Source: an uncultured Latescibacterota bacterium (GTDB lineage: Bacteria > Latescibacterota > UBA2968). From it: DNA of 64,000 bases. The DNA is taken from positions 1,969,339 to 2,033,338 of the forward strand of contig OX638329.1 in NCBI GenBank assembly GCA_951812755.1, in the 5' to 3' direction. Both the position numbers and the translations under genes were made by a program. The notes under the pieces are model-generated. The model was not told where the DNA came from. It was given only the letters and a program-made list of their open reading frames with translations, and made no database searches. Positions 49,643-59,067 of the stretch are shown here, in pieces (the first letter of the stretch is position 1; every line of letters starts with the position of its first letter).

Positions 49643-51970
49643 ATGCGTTGTTTGAATAGACGACACATCCTGCTTGGGATCTGTGCGCTGGCCGTGGCCC
49701 TGTTTTTCGGGTTCGTTTCGGACCTGAATGCGCAGAACATCCGGCAGTTCGCACACCGGCAACTGACCCGGTCAAAGATTTGGCACACCTTCCGCAACGG
49801 GATCTCCGGACGGGTGATCCGCCAGCCCGGCTCCCCCTGGCACGCTGGGATGAACTACCCGGGAGGGTTCTTGGACCGCGATGCGTCCGATTTTAACAAC
49901 TGGTGGGGGCAGTGGACCGTATCGGCAGCGAGGGGCCGGTTTAATCTGCCTTATTCCACCACCCGAGGGGAGGGGATCTTCATCCTCGTCCCGGACAAGG
50001 GGGTCTCTGCGGCCGGCCCCCGCTGGAATACCGATGATATCGTTGGAAAGGTCTATGACGTGGCCAGCGGTCCGGAGTCCCACCTGGGATTCGAGACCTA
50101 CGCCCACTACAAGGGGGGGTACAACTACGCGGAGGAGCGAAGGCCCGGCCCGATGGCCAATCACTATCCGGGCGCGCCAGCGGTGACGCGCGGCCCAGTG
50201 GAGATTCACAACCACATCTACGGGCGCTACATTGGGGACGACGCCTTCCCCGAGGAGATGGTGATCTCTCAGTGGACGACGAAGTTCGGGATCACGGTGA
50301 CGCGAAAGGCGTATGCGTGGAGCTACCCGGATTTCGACGACTTCATCATCCTGGAACTCATCTTCGACAACAACGGGGATACGAACGGCGACGGCGTGCC
50401 GGACGCCGGGCTGCCCGAGCCGCTCAAGGACGTGTACTTCTCCTTCCAGAACATCGGGACCATCTCCTCGGCCGGGATATTTGACACCTGTTGCTCATGG
50501 TGGTCGCATAGTGCCTTACACGAGGACGATTACTACCGGTTTACGGGCGCGGCAAACTATGACGGCCCGGCCGAGTACGCGGACCTGAAGATCAGCTACC
50601 ACTGGGATGGGGACTCGCCCAACACCTTGTGGGACGACACGGGGGGCCCCTACGTCTCCAGCCGGCACCGGCCCGGGTTTGCGCACCGGCCGGACAACGA
50701 GCTTACGGACGCGATGTATTTGGGGTTTGCGCCGATCGATACCGAGCCGCCGTTTGTGAACGACCCGGAGGTCTATGAGGCACCGAAGGTGGCGGACCAG
50801 CCGGTGGCGGCGAACTGGTTCCAGATCTTCAGCAACAGCAGCTACACCGAAGCCGATCCGCAAAAGGACAGCGACGAAGCGATCTTCCAGAAGCTCATCG
50901 AGGCGGGCATCCAGGACAACCCGACGGACATTGGGTCCTACGTGCATTCCCAGAGCTACGGACCCTACGACCTCCCGCCGAACGGGAAGGCGAAGCTCGT
51001 GATGGTCTTTGCGGGTGGCTATGGCGGGGAGTTCGAGGACGAGGACGCGGGGGTGGACTCCAGAGGATTGGGGTTCTACGAGTGGGCGCAACTCGGCCGG
51101 CAGGAGGAGATTCCGAACGGGTTGCCGGTGATGGTGCGGCACGTGCGCCGTGCGCACCTGGCCTACAACAGCGGCTACGACCTGCCTGATTGTCCACCGG
51201 ATGTGGCTACCCAGCACGAGGACAACCCGAATGGGCAGTGGCGCCTCATCTGGCCGGACGATGCGGACCGGGCCGAGGACCCCGATTATTCCGACCCCAA
51301 CGAGGCGCGCGATGTGGTGGCCTACCGGGTCTATCGGTCTATCTTCAAAATTGAGGGACCCTGGAAATTGTTGAAGGAGATTCCGGTGGGGGACCCCGCG
51401 CACTACGACGCCGCTACCGGGACATACACCTTCGACGACGAGACCTCTGTGGCCGGGTTCAATTATAGCTACTCGGTGCGGACGGTGGATAGCGGACATT
51501 CGACCTGGGTCAACAACGACGGGACGATGACACTTGAGGACCTGCCTCTGCAGCTCCAGAATCGGGTGAAGAATGGGATGGAGTCCGGGCACTCGGCCCC
51601 GGAGCAGCGGATGAATCAGCTCGTGGCTCCCAAGGTGCCTGGCACGGTTGAGAAGGACCGGCTGGAGGAGCCCGTGCGCGTGGTGCCCAACCCCTATCGG
51701 GACGACGACCTGCACAAGTACCCGGGCAGCGACCGCATCCGGTTCGTGAACATCCCCCGGAAGTGCCGGATCTCCATCTTCTCCCCTGCGGGGGACCTGA
51801 TAAGGGTCATCGACCACAACGCCGAGGTCGGAGAGACAGCGTGGGAGCGGCAGATCCCGAGATCGTTTATCCAGGAGACGGCCAGCGGGATCTACTACTA
51901 CGTGGTGGAATCGCTGGTACCCGAGTCGGAGGGGAAGCGGTTCATAGGCACATTCGTAATTATCAGGTAG
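49643..51970 (+). CDS. Large secreted protein with sort-type C-terminal domain, copy B
   Basis: 775 residues. Signal peptide (1-30, ending LNAQ), a long beta-rich region with several DxDxDG-like calcium-type loops (NNGDTNGDGVPDAG), a fibronectin-III-like part (about 540-620, VVAYRVYRSIFK, FNYSYSVRTVDSG), and a C-terminal module beginning VVPNPY, with CRISIFSPAGDLIRVIDH and ending TFVIIR. It has the same architecture and gene order as the 711-aa protein at 39451-41586. AAAGGAGG lies seven bases before the ATG. Surface or secreted location is inferred. Confidence 0.85.
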   Translation: MRCLNRRHILLGICALAVALFFGFVSDLNAQNIRQFAHRQLTRSKIWHTFRNGISGRVIRQPGSPWHAGMNYPGGFLDRDASDFNNWWGQWTVSAARGRFNLPYSTTRGEGIFILVPDKGVSAAGPRWNTDDIVGKVYDVASGPESHLGFETYAHYKGGYNYAEERRPGPMANHYPGAPAVTRGPVEIHNHIYGRYIGDDAFPEEMVISQWTTKFGITVTRKAYAWSYPDFDDFIILELIFDNNGDTNGDGVPDAGLPEPLKDVYFSFQNIGTISSAGIFDTCCSWWSHSALHEDDYYRFTGAANYDGPAEYADLKISYHWDGDSPNTLWDDTGGPYVSSRHRPGFAHRPDNELTDAMYLGFAPIDTEPPFVNDPEVYEAPKVADQPVAANWFQIFSNSSYTEADPQKDSDEAIFQKLIEAGIQDNPTDIGSYVHSQSYGPYDLPPNGKAKLVMVFAGGYGGEFEDEDAGVDSRGLGFYEWAQLGRQEEIPNGLPVMVRHVRRAHLAYNSGYDLPDCPPDVATQHEDNPNGQWRLIWPDDADRAEDPDYSDPNEARDVVAYRVYRSIFKIEGPWKLLKEIPVGDPAHYDAATGTYTFDDETSVAGFNYSYSVRTVDSGHSTWVNNDGTMTLEDLPLQLQNRVKNGMESGHSAPEQRMNQLVAPKVPGTVEKDRLEEPVRVVPNPYRDDDLHKYPGSDRIRFVNIPRKCRISIFSPAGDLIRVIDHNAEVGETAWERQIPRSFIQETASGIYYYVVESLVPESEGKRFIGTFVIIR

Positions 51971-51983
51971 GAGGGCTCTCGAT

Positions 51984-52976
51984 ATGACATACAGGATCTG
52001 GCTGATCGTCGTTCCGACGGTCTGGTTCTTCGTCCTCTCCCCTGTTCTGGGGGCAGAGATCGGCACCGAAAGCGATTTTGACATTGATGAGAACACCCGG
52101 AGCCTGGCGGGGCAACGGGTGGGCAGGGCGGGGTTTGGATTTTTGAAAATCGGTCAGGGTGCCCGCCCGGTGGGGATGGGCGAGGCATTCGTGGCGGTGT
52201 CCGACGACATCAACGCGGCCTTCTGGAACCCGGCTGGCCTGACCGAGGTCGAGCGCCTCGACTACCTGTTTACCTACAGCGAGTGGATCGCCAGCAGTGT
52301 GGTGATGTCCGGGGCAACGGCAATGCGGACGCGGTACGGTGTGGTGGGACTCAGCTTCATCAGTCACCAGCCCCCCGCCACTGAGGAGACGACGATTTTA
52401 GAGCCGCAGGGCACCGGGGAGATGATGAACATCGGCGACATAGCGGTGGGATTCCTCTACGCCAAGCAGTTGACGAACAAGCTCTCTTTCGGGGTGCATT
52501 TCCGATGGATACAGGAAAGCCTGCACCTCGAGAACCTCCAGACGGTAGATATGTCGGTGGGCACCCACTTCGACACCGGGTTCAAATCGGCGCGGATCGC
52601 GATGAGCTTCCAGAACTTCGGGAAGGACCTCACGCCCGTGGACCGTGCGTTCCCGATGCCGGCGGTATTCAACTTCGCAGGGGCGATGGAGGCCTATGGA
52701 AATAGGGGAGACCCGGTCTGGCTGACGATCGCGTCGAATTTCAATTTCCCCATCGACTACGAGGAACGGCTGGTCGTGGGCTGCGAGCTATGGTTGATGA
52801 ACACGCTGGCGCTGCGCGGCGGGTACAAGTTCAACACCGACGTGGAGGGATATACGCTTGGCGTAGGGATGAAGTGGGGTCGCGACAATGGCCGCCACAT
52901 CGCGGTCGATTTCGCCTATTCCCAGTTCGATCTTTTCGATGCCCCCTTGAGGTTCTCGGTCAATGGAAGTTTTTAA
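51984..52976 (+). CDS. PorV/PorQ family outer-membrane barrel protein, copy B
   Basis: 330 residues, with a signal peptide ending near LGA (about 23) and the PorV/PorQ strings GFGFLKIGQGARPVGMGEAF and DDINAAFWNPAGL. It is homologous to the protein at 38445-39422 and sits in the same third position after receptor and sort-domain genes. AGGAGGG lies nine bases before the ATG. The next gene (DUF6785 copy 3) starts 12 bp after its stop, so the barrel and the inner-membrane protein are likely made together. Confidence 0.9.
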   Translation: MTYRIWLIVVPTVWFFVLSPVLGAEIGTESDFDIDENTRSLAGQRVGRAGFGFLKIGQGARPVGMGEAFVAVSDDINAAFWNPAGLTEVERLDYLFTYSEWIASSVVMSGATAMRTRYGVVGLSFISHQPPATEETTILEPQGTGEMMNIGDIAVGFLYAKQLTNKLSFGVHFRWIQESLHLENLQTVDMSVGTHFDTGFKSARIAMSFQNFGKDLTPVDRAFPMPAVFNFAGAMEAYGNRGDPVWLTIASNFNFPIDYEERLVVGCELWLMNTLALRGGYKFNTDVEGYTLGVGMKWGRDNGRHIAVDFAYSQFDLFDAPLRFSVNGSF

Positions 52977-52988
52977 CGGCTTGCCGGA

Positions 52989-54986
52989 ATGACCGCCTCT
53001 TTTCAAGGACATAAGCGCGATTCGGTGTCCCCGAGCCGGGACATCGTGCCCGATGTCCGGTTGCGCAGGACGGTTGTGATCTTCGCTGCGCTGACGGTGG
53101 TGCTGGTGGGTGCAGGGGCAACTTATCTCGATTTCAAGACGAATTCCGGGCGTCTGGCGATGTCCAACCTGCCCGTGGTCGTGTTGATCCCTTTTGTCTT
53201 CTGGTTGCTCGCCAATCTGCTGCTCAAGGTTTGCATGCCCCGCCTGTCGCTATCTACTGGCGAGCTGCGCTTTGTACTCAGCCTGCTGTGGACGGGCGGC
53301 ATGTTCGCCGGGTTCAATTGGATCACCCGATGGATCGGCGGCATGACCGCGCCTCGGTATTATGCCTCGCCGGAGAACCGCTGGGAAGATCTGATTTTCG
53401 ATTACATTCCCTGGTGGCTTTATCCCACCGATGCGCCGGGGGTTGTGGGACGCTTTTACCTCGGCCTGGGACGCGAAGCTTTGCCGTGGGGCGCGTGGAT
53501 TCCCCCGGTTTTCTGGGTTATCTCGGCCGCCGTGGCCATGACGGCCATCGGGCTGAGCCTCACGGCCCTGTTCCAAAAGCAGTGGATTCAGCACGAACGC
53601 CTCACATATCCTCTCGCTCAAGCCTCCCTGGATTTGACCCGCGGTTTCGACCGGCAGGCCGGGTTGCCGAGACTGTTTCGCTCGCGGCTCTTTTGGGTGG
53701 GTTTTGCCGTTGCGGCCCTTCCGTTGCTTTTTAATCTGATCGAATATTGGAATCCCGGTTTTCCTCACGTTTCCGTTTTCGACCCGTACTACAGCCGCTG
53801 GAGCGGGCATCGCGGCATCCAGGTCTCCCGATTCTTATTCCCGGTCTCTTACCGGATCCTGCCCACCCTGACCGGATTTCTCTTTCTGTGCGACGTCAAC
53901 ATTCTGTTCAGCATCTGGTCGTTATTTGCCGTGGGCCAAACACTACTTCACGGCATGTATCGTATCGGTTTATCCGCAGGTCTGAGCGGTCAAAGCGCCA
54001 GTCCGGGCGAACTTGGCAACATCTTTTCGCACGGCGCGATGATGGGTCTGTCCGTGTGGACGGTCTGGACTGCGCGCGGCCACCTCAAGCGCGTATGCCG
54101 CCAGGTACTGCGCCCTGAAAGTACGTCGGATGTCTCTGTCTTCGCACCCCGTCCGGCTTTTATCGCGCTGATCGGCGGCCTGATTTATCTGGTGTTCTGG
54201 CTGCACGCGGTCGGTTTTGGGTGGCTCGCCGCCCTGGCGTGGCTGGTTTTTTTCTGGGCTGGGGTGCTGACGGCCATGAAGTTTCTCGCCGCCAGCGGCT
54301 ATGCCTACCTCTTTCCCTACTGGGGCCTCTCGATCGGCGGCGTTACCCAAATCTGGATCGGGTCGGCCAATATGGCAGAATCCACACTGGTGGGGCTGCG
54401 CTTGATCAATGAAGGTAGCCTTGCCGGCTGGCGGCTCATGCCCGTCCTGCCCCAAATCTCCAGGTTGCGCACGCACGGCATTGCCCGACTCGTGTTCGCC
54501 GGCCTGCTCATCGGCCTGCTATCGGCCGCTCTGTATACGATCTGGTTTTCTTATACCCAGGGAGCAGCCGCCTTTCAGACCTGGACTTTGCGCGGCCAGC
54601 CGGTTAACATGTATCAGGGTATTGCCAACGCCGTATCCGATACCCATCTCACCGTCCCCGACCCGGCCAAGATCGCCGTATGGCTGATCGGCGGTGCCAC
54701 GGTCACTCTGATGATCGTCCTCCAGGTTCGCCTGTCCTGGTGGCCGATCCATCCGGCCGGCTTCTGGTTGATGTTTGAGTGGTACGTGCGCTACTATTCG
54801 GTCAATATCTTTCTGGTTTGGCTGGCCAAAGTCATCGTTCTCAAGTTTGGCGGCATCCTCCTTTACCGCCGGCTCAAGCCCTGCTGCTACGGCTTGATCG
54901 CAGGCTATGCGTTCGCCTTAGGCTGTTCTCTTCTGGTCGATCTGATCTGGTTTCCCGGTGGCGGCCACTTTATTCACGCCTGGTAA
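52989..54986 (+). CDS. DUF6785-type polytopic membrane protein, copy 3
   Basis: 665 residues with many hydrophobic helices from residue 28 on. Family strings: YYASPENRWED, IPWWLYP, ALPWGAWIPPVFW, KQW-x-x-HERLTYPLAQ and C-terminus WFPGGGHFIHAW. It is closer to copy 2 than to copy 1 by eye. It is cotranscribed with PorV copy B and lies upstream of a PhyH dioxygenase pair. Membrane transporter or channel is the most likely role (inference). Confidence 0.87.
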   Translation: MTASFQGHKRDSVSPSRDIVPDVRLRRTVVIFAALTVVLVGAGATYLDFKTNSGRLAMSNLPVVVLIPFVFWLLANLLLKVCMPRLSLSTGELRFVLSLLWTGGMFAGFNWITRWIGGMTAPRYYASPENRWEDLIFDYIPWWLYPTDAPGVVGRFYLGLGREALPWGAWIPPVFWVISAAVAMTAIGLSLTALFQKQWIQHERLTYPLAQASLDLTRGFDRQAGLPRLFRSRLFWVGFAVAALPLLFNLIEYWNPGFPHVSVFDPYYSRWSGHRGIQVSRFLFPVSYRILPTLTGFLFLCDVNILFSIWSLFAVGQTLLHGMYRIGLSAGLSGQSASPGELGNIFSHGAMMGLSVWTVWTARGHLKRVCRQVLRPESTSDVSVFAPRPAFIALIGGLIYLVFWLHAVGFGWLAALAWLVFFWAGVLTAMKFLAASGYAYLFPYWGLSIGGVTQIWIGSANMAESTLVGLRLINEGSLAGWRLMPVLPQISRLRTHGIARLVFAGLLIGLLSAALYTIWFSYTQGAAAFQTWTLRGQPVNMYQGIANAVSDTHLTVPDPAKIAVWLIGGATVTLMIVLQVRLSWWPIHPAGFWLMFEWYVRYYSVNIFLVWLAKVIVLKFGGILLYRRLKPCCYGLIAGYAFALGCSLLVDLIWFPGGGHFIHAW

Positions 54987-55089
54987 TACGAGGAGCATGG
55001 AGAGGAGATGGGGGTGAAGAATCCGGGGATAGGGGAGATATGAACAGCTTTTTTTGGAAAATTCAACCCGTACAGGAGTGCGTAGCCCT

Positions 55090-55395
55090 ATGGAAGCCGT
55101 GAAATTCGACTCGTCAACCATGCCGCGTCAGCGGCTGCTTTACTTGCATGCCCGCACGCCCAGCGTCTTTTCGGAGATCCTGGGCTTCACGCTGATCGAG
55201 CCGATCGAGGGATACAGAGCGGAGATCGCCGCCGAAGCGCAGGAGTGGCCCTACCAGACCGTGCACGATGCCCTGGTGGATGGCTGGCAGATTGTGCAGT
55301 TTCCCCACCTGCAAGCGCCCTTTAGCGATCAGGACCTGGACGTGGTCGGCTACGAGTTCATTTTACAGAGACTGGAGATCATCGATGATCAATAA
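55090..55395 (+). CDS. Small uncharacterised protein coupled to PhyH
   Basis: Not recognised. 101 residues, compact and acidic (ILGFTLIEPIEGYRAEIAAEAQEWPYQTVHDALVDGWQIVQFP), with no membrane segment. It ends GYEFILQRLEIIDDQ and its last 11 bp overlap the start of the dioxygenase gene (ATGATCAATAA), so both are translated together. The ATG at 55090 has GGAG at eleven bases. A role as partner or substrate-handling protein of the dioxygenase is a guess. Confidence 0.65.
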   Translation: MEAVKFDSSTMPRQRLLYLHARTPSVFSEILGFTLIEPIEGYRAEIAAEAQEWPYQTVHDALVDGWQIVQFPHLQAPFSDQDLDVVGYEFILQRLEIIDDQ

Positions 55396-56164
55396 AGAAC
55401 ACCTACTTACCGACGTGGAGGTAGCCCGGTTTATCGTCAACGGCTATCACATTGTGGAGCCCGACCTGCCGGAAGGCCTGAACGAAGGGATCGCGCGGCA
55501 ACTGGATGAACTGGAATCCAATCCCGGTGCCGCAATCACCGATGTGGTGCCCGACCTGTGGCAGGTGCTGGAGCACCCGGCCTTGAGAGGGGTACTGGTC
55601 AGCCTGCTCGGCCCTGACTACGAGGTGCTGTCCCCGCGGCACTGGCACTGCAAACCGCCCGGTTCGGACCACATGCAGTGGCACCAGGATGGCACTAACA
55701 ACCGGGCAACCCGCATCGATCACTTCCTGGGGCTCTATTACCCCCGCGACGTCACCGCAGAGATGGGGCCAACCATTATCGTGCCCGGTACGCAGTTCCG
55801 GAATGCGCCCACCGACCGCATGGCCACCTACACCAATATTCGCAGGCAGGTCCCGCTGGTGGTCAAGGCCGGCACGGTCGCCCTTACCCACTACGATCTG
55901 TGGCACGGCACGGCGGCCAACCGCTCCGGCGTCAAGCGCCATATGGTCAAGTTTCACTTCCAGCGCACCCAGGAGAACAGCGAACCGACCTGGAACCACG
56001 ACCCCGAGGAACTCAACAGGCCGCACGACTGGAACCTGCGCGACAGGGCCGAAGATGTGAACAATATTCTCACGTTCGGCAACCCCTTGGGCGTGTCCCA
56101 GAGCGACCACTACAAGGAACGCGCCATTCGACGCAAGTGCTGGAACTCCCTGATGGGAGGTTAG
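55385..56164 (+). CDS. Phytanoyl-CoA dioxygenase (PhyH) family protein
   Basis: 259 residues of the Fe(II)/2-oxoglutarate double-stranded beta-helix family. H100-Q-D102 and H174 form the metal triad (MQWHQDG, DLWHG) and R180 is at the 2-oxoglutarate-binding position. Members hydroxylate small molecules; phytanoyl-CoA itself is unlikely as substrate here. It lies last in the plus-strand operon of the island, just before a truncated tRNA copy and terminator. Confidence 0.92.
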   Translation: MINKEHLLTDVEVARFIVNGYHIVEPDLPEGLNEGIARQLDELESNPGAAITDVVPDLWQVLEHPALRGVLVSLLGPDYEVLSPRHWHCKPPGSDHMQWHQDGTNNRATRIDHFLGLYYPRDVTAEMGPTIIVPGTQFRNAPTDRMATYTNIRRQVPLVVKAGTVALTHYDLWHGTAANRSGVKRHMVKFHFQRTQENSEPTWNHDPEELNRPHDWNLRDRAEDVNNILTFGNPLGVSQSDHYKERAIRRKCWNSLMGG

Positions 56165-56200
56165 AAGGAGTAATCCCAGAAAACCGAATGTGCTGTTTGA

Positions 56201-56320
56201 GTTTTAGATTGGCTTCCTTTCGCAAACACAAAAAGGGCTTACAAGAAATTCTTGTAAGCCCTTTATTTTAATTTTATGGTGGGCGATACTGGATTCGAAC
56301 CAGTGACCTCCTGCTTGTAA
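56201..56320 (-). repeat. Direct repeat holding terminator plus truncated tRNA-Val 3' half (middle site)
   Basis: It corresponds to 59039-59160: both begin GTTTTAGATTG, share CAAACACAAAAA, then a hairpin, then the tRNA 3' end. In this copy the hairpin AAAGGGCTTACAAGAA / TTCTTGTAAGCCCTTT (56232-56264) is perfect. The tRNA part (56277-56320) matches to the anticodon loop and stops, leaving no D arm. From 56321 to 56466 I see no gene. It is a candidate attachment-site junction between two tandem insertions. Confidence 0.8.
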
Positions 56321-56466
56321 GCAAGAACACCTAAAAACTCACGATACGCGCAATGTTTGCTATATCAATAAGTTACAAGATCACTTAAAAAAGTCCTTCA
56401 GCTCTGGTGTCGTCTTGTGCATCCTCTATCAATTCTCCAGAAGTTCGACGTCATGATTTTGTTTTT

Positions 56467-58833
56467 CTATTCTTTTCGGAGAGCATCTACAGGATTTGTA
56501 CAAGCAGCTTTCCAAGCTTGATAGCTTACTGTCAGGAATGCAACCAGCAACGCCAACCCGCCACTGAGCACAAAAATTATCCAGTGCAAATCTATACGAT
56601 AAGCAAAATTCGTTAACCAATCTCGCATGGCCCAGTATGCAACAGGCCACGCAATGAGGTTTGCGACCATAACCAGTGTCAAAAAATCCTTCGACAGTAA
56701 CATCACAATACTACCCGCCGACGCACCCAACACTTTGCGAATGCCAATCTCTTTTGTCCGCCGCTCTGCGGTGAATGCCGCCAAACCGAATAGTCCCAAA
56801 CAAGCAACAAACATCGCTAATCCCGTTAGAATACCTGAAACATGTCCGCGTATTTTTTCAGCTTGATATAACCCATCTAATCGACTAGACAAAAAATAGA
56901 ATTCAAACGAACGATCCGGAACAAATACATCCCAGGTCTGTTTTAGATATTCAATCGTATTCATTATATTTTGGAACCGAACGCGAACAACAAACTTGCT
57001 ATACCAGCGCGGCGTCATAATAAACGCCATTGGCACAATCTCCTGATAGAGCGACTCAAAATGAAAATCTTCGATCACCCCTATCACCTGTCCTTGCCGC
57101 TCCACATACGGTATACGCACTGTTTTGCCTAATGGTGCTCCCCATCCGAATTCTTCTATCGCCGCCCGATTAAGAATCACCGCCCCCTCTGCATCTGTTG
57201 CCCGAGTCTGTGAGAAATCGCGTCCCATTTCTAAGTCGATCCCAAGAGCTCTAAAATAATCCGAATCTACCATCAATACAGCCATCTCTCTTGGTGCTCC
57301 ACCTTCAGGAACTACGTCATATCGACGCACAAGGTCATCGGGGGGTACATTGCGGCCCGTTCCTATTCTCAATACATTTGGATTTTTCAATACTTCTGCT
57401 TTGAATGCATCTAATTGAGTGTGTACAAATCTTGATCGTTCGATTACCACTACATTTTCCTTTTCAAAGCCCAATGCTTTGGATCTCAAAAATTCCAACT
57501 GTTCAAATACTATACCTGTGCAAATCAGCATAACAATTGAAATACAAAATTGAACTACAACCAACGCATTGCGAAATACCACACCGCGACCAACCTTCTG
57601 TTCTTGCAAGGCTTGGACAGGCTGGAAATCCGACAATACAAAAGCGGGATAACACCCAGCGACAAGCCCAATAAAAAAGGCAAAACCAACGAAAGACGGG
57701 AAGCCAACCCAACCTTGCCATAAAGATACTTGTAGATTTGTTGCCATCAATTTATTGAACCAAGGCACAGAAAATTTAACCAATAACAGCGTGATACAAA
57801 GGGCGATACAGGATAACAGTACCGACTCGCCGAGAAACTGAGCAACCAACTGCCACCGATGCGCACCCACCACCTTTCGCAGGCTAATTTCTTTAGCGCG
57901 AATAATAGATCGCGCTGTTGACAAACTCATGAAATTCAAACACGCAATTGCCATCACCAATACAGCAATACTTCCGATAGTATACACAAAATCTATAGAA
58001 CCATTCGCTTTCCACTCCTCTTGGATATTTGAGTGTAAATGAATACGTGTGATAGGCTGCAAAATCAGTTTTGAAAATGGCACATCTGCTTTATAAAGCT
58101 GCTTTACAAAGGCGACTAATTTTTCTTCAAGCGCACCAGATGAAATCCCTTTGCGCAATAACACATAAGTATACTGGGTATTTCGCCAGGTATTAAGCGT
58201 AGTATTCGAAAACAAATCCTGTGAAACAGACATCGACAGCAGCGCATTGAATCCAATATGCGAGTTATCTGACGTGTCTTTCAATATCCCTGTTACTTTC
58301 ACCGTAGGCATCGAATCTCCTACCCAGAGTAGCTTCCCCATAGGATTTGCATCGCCGAAATACTTCCTGGCAATCTCTGTATTAATCACAATTGAATAGG
58401 GTTCTTTGAGCGCTGTCTTTGGATCTCCCTTTTCCAGCGGAAACGAAAACACATCAAATACAGTGGCATCGGCAAAACAAAATTGACGTTCAAAAAATTG
58501 CTTGTTGCCATATCGTACAGATGGGTTTATGCGATAAAAGCGCACAGTTTTCTCAATTTCAGGAAATTGCTCTTTAAGCAACTCAGTTAACAGATAGGGT
58601 GTTGTTGCCATCTGATATATTTCGCCAGTGGTCTCATTTTCAAATTCACTTACAATGCGATAAATTCGATCCGCTTTCCCATGAAAGTGATCATAGCTCA
58701 GTTCATCTATTATAAATAGTATAATTAAGAGACAACACGCCATACCAACGGCCAAACCGAGGATATTGATCGCCGAATGCAGTTTGTGACGCTTGAGATT
58801 GCGAATCGCCACAAGCAGGTAGTGGTGGATCAT
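56467..58833 (-). CDS. ABC transporter permease, MacB/FtsX type
   Basis: 788 residues with two FtsX domains. An N-terminal helix (about 18-40, INILGLAVGMACCLLIILFI) and MacB-type periplasmic domain precede three helices (about 275-400), then a second periplasmic domain and three C-terminal helices ending with QAWKAACTNPVDALRKE. KEISLRKVVGA and KEIGIRKVLGA are the paired FtsX signatures. Such proteins work with a separate ATPase in lipoprotein, peptide or drug export; none is adjacent. The start at 58833 (MIHHYLL) is chosen as the family's true N-terminus. It is visibly AT-rich compared with the GC-rich genes to its left. Confidence 0.9.
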   Translation of the reverse strand: MIHHYLLVAIRNLKRHKLHSAINILGLAVGMACCLLIILFIIDELSYDHFHGKADRIYRIVSEFENETTGEIYQMATTPYLLTELLKEQFPEIEKTVRFYRINPSVRYGNKQFFERQFCFADATVFDVFSFPLEKGDPKTALKEPYSIVINTEIARKYFGDANPMGKLLWVGDSMPTVKVTGILKDTSDNSHIGFNALLSMSVSQDLFSNTTLNTWRNTQYTYVLLRKGISSGALEEKLVAFVKQLYKADVPFSKLILQPITRIHLHSNIQEEWKANGSIDFVYTIGSIAVLVMAIACLNFMSLSTARSIIRAKEISLRKVVGAHRWQLVAQFLGESVLLSCIALCITLLLVKFSVPWFNKLMATNLQVSLWQGWVGFPSFVGFAFFIGLVAGCYPAFVLSDFQPVQALQEQKVGRGVVFRNALVVVQFCISIVMLICTGIVFEQLEFLRSKALGFEKENVVVIERSRFVHTQLDAFKAEVLKNPNVLRIGTGRNVPPDDLVRRYDVVPEGGAPREMAVLMVDSDYFRALGIDLEMGRDFSQTRATDAEGAVILNRAAIEEFGWGAPLGKTVRIPYVERQGQVIGVIEDFHFESLYQEIVPMAFIMTPRWYSKFVVRVRFQNIMNTIEYLKQTWDVFVPDRSFEFYFLSSRLDGLYQAEKIRGHVSGILTGLAMFVACLGLFGLAAFTAERRTKEIGIRKVLGASAGSIVMLLSKDFLTLVMVANLIAWPVAYWAMRDWLTNFAYRIDLHWIIFVLSGGLALLVAFLTVSYQAWKAACTNPVDALRKE

Positions 58834-58933
58834 TGGGTGTTTCCAGATTAGGATAAAGTTCGCTGGTAATATGAACAAACACCCTAAAGGAGTAAATAAG
58901 ACGCTCCAGCGGGTGGTCGTATGGACTTGACCC

Positions 58934-58967
58934 AAATTAGCTTCTTATACTAAAAAATCAAGGATAA
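58934..58967. repeat. 34-bp dispersed repeat, copy 2
   Basis: It matches 34063-34096 at 30 of 34 bases. It lies about 100 bp upstream of the permease start. The rest of 58834-59038 shows nothing clear. Confidence 0.7.
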
Positions 58968-59067
58968 ATAGAGTGATATTTGTTCGTGAAAACATATAAT
59001 TTTGGCGACCAGAAATCTGTTCGTCATGTACTATTTGCGTTTTAGATTGTCCTCCTTTCCCAAACAC

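Noticed and set aside
50516-52096. Long minus-strand open frame opposite the sort-domain and PorV genes
   Set aside because: Same cause: low stop frequency in GC-rich DNA. Both plus-strand genes have signal peptides and family motifs.
56277-56320. Considered as a tRNA gene
   Set aside because: Homology ends at the anticodon loop and no 5' half follows.
58834-58935. Upstream extension of the FtsX-type permease
   Set aside because: The added residues do not fit the family N-terminus, which begins at MIHHYLL, and they run into the dispersed 34-bp repeat.
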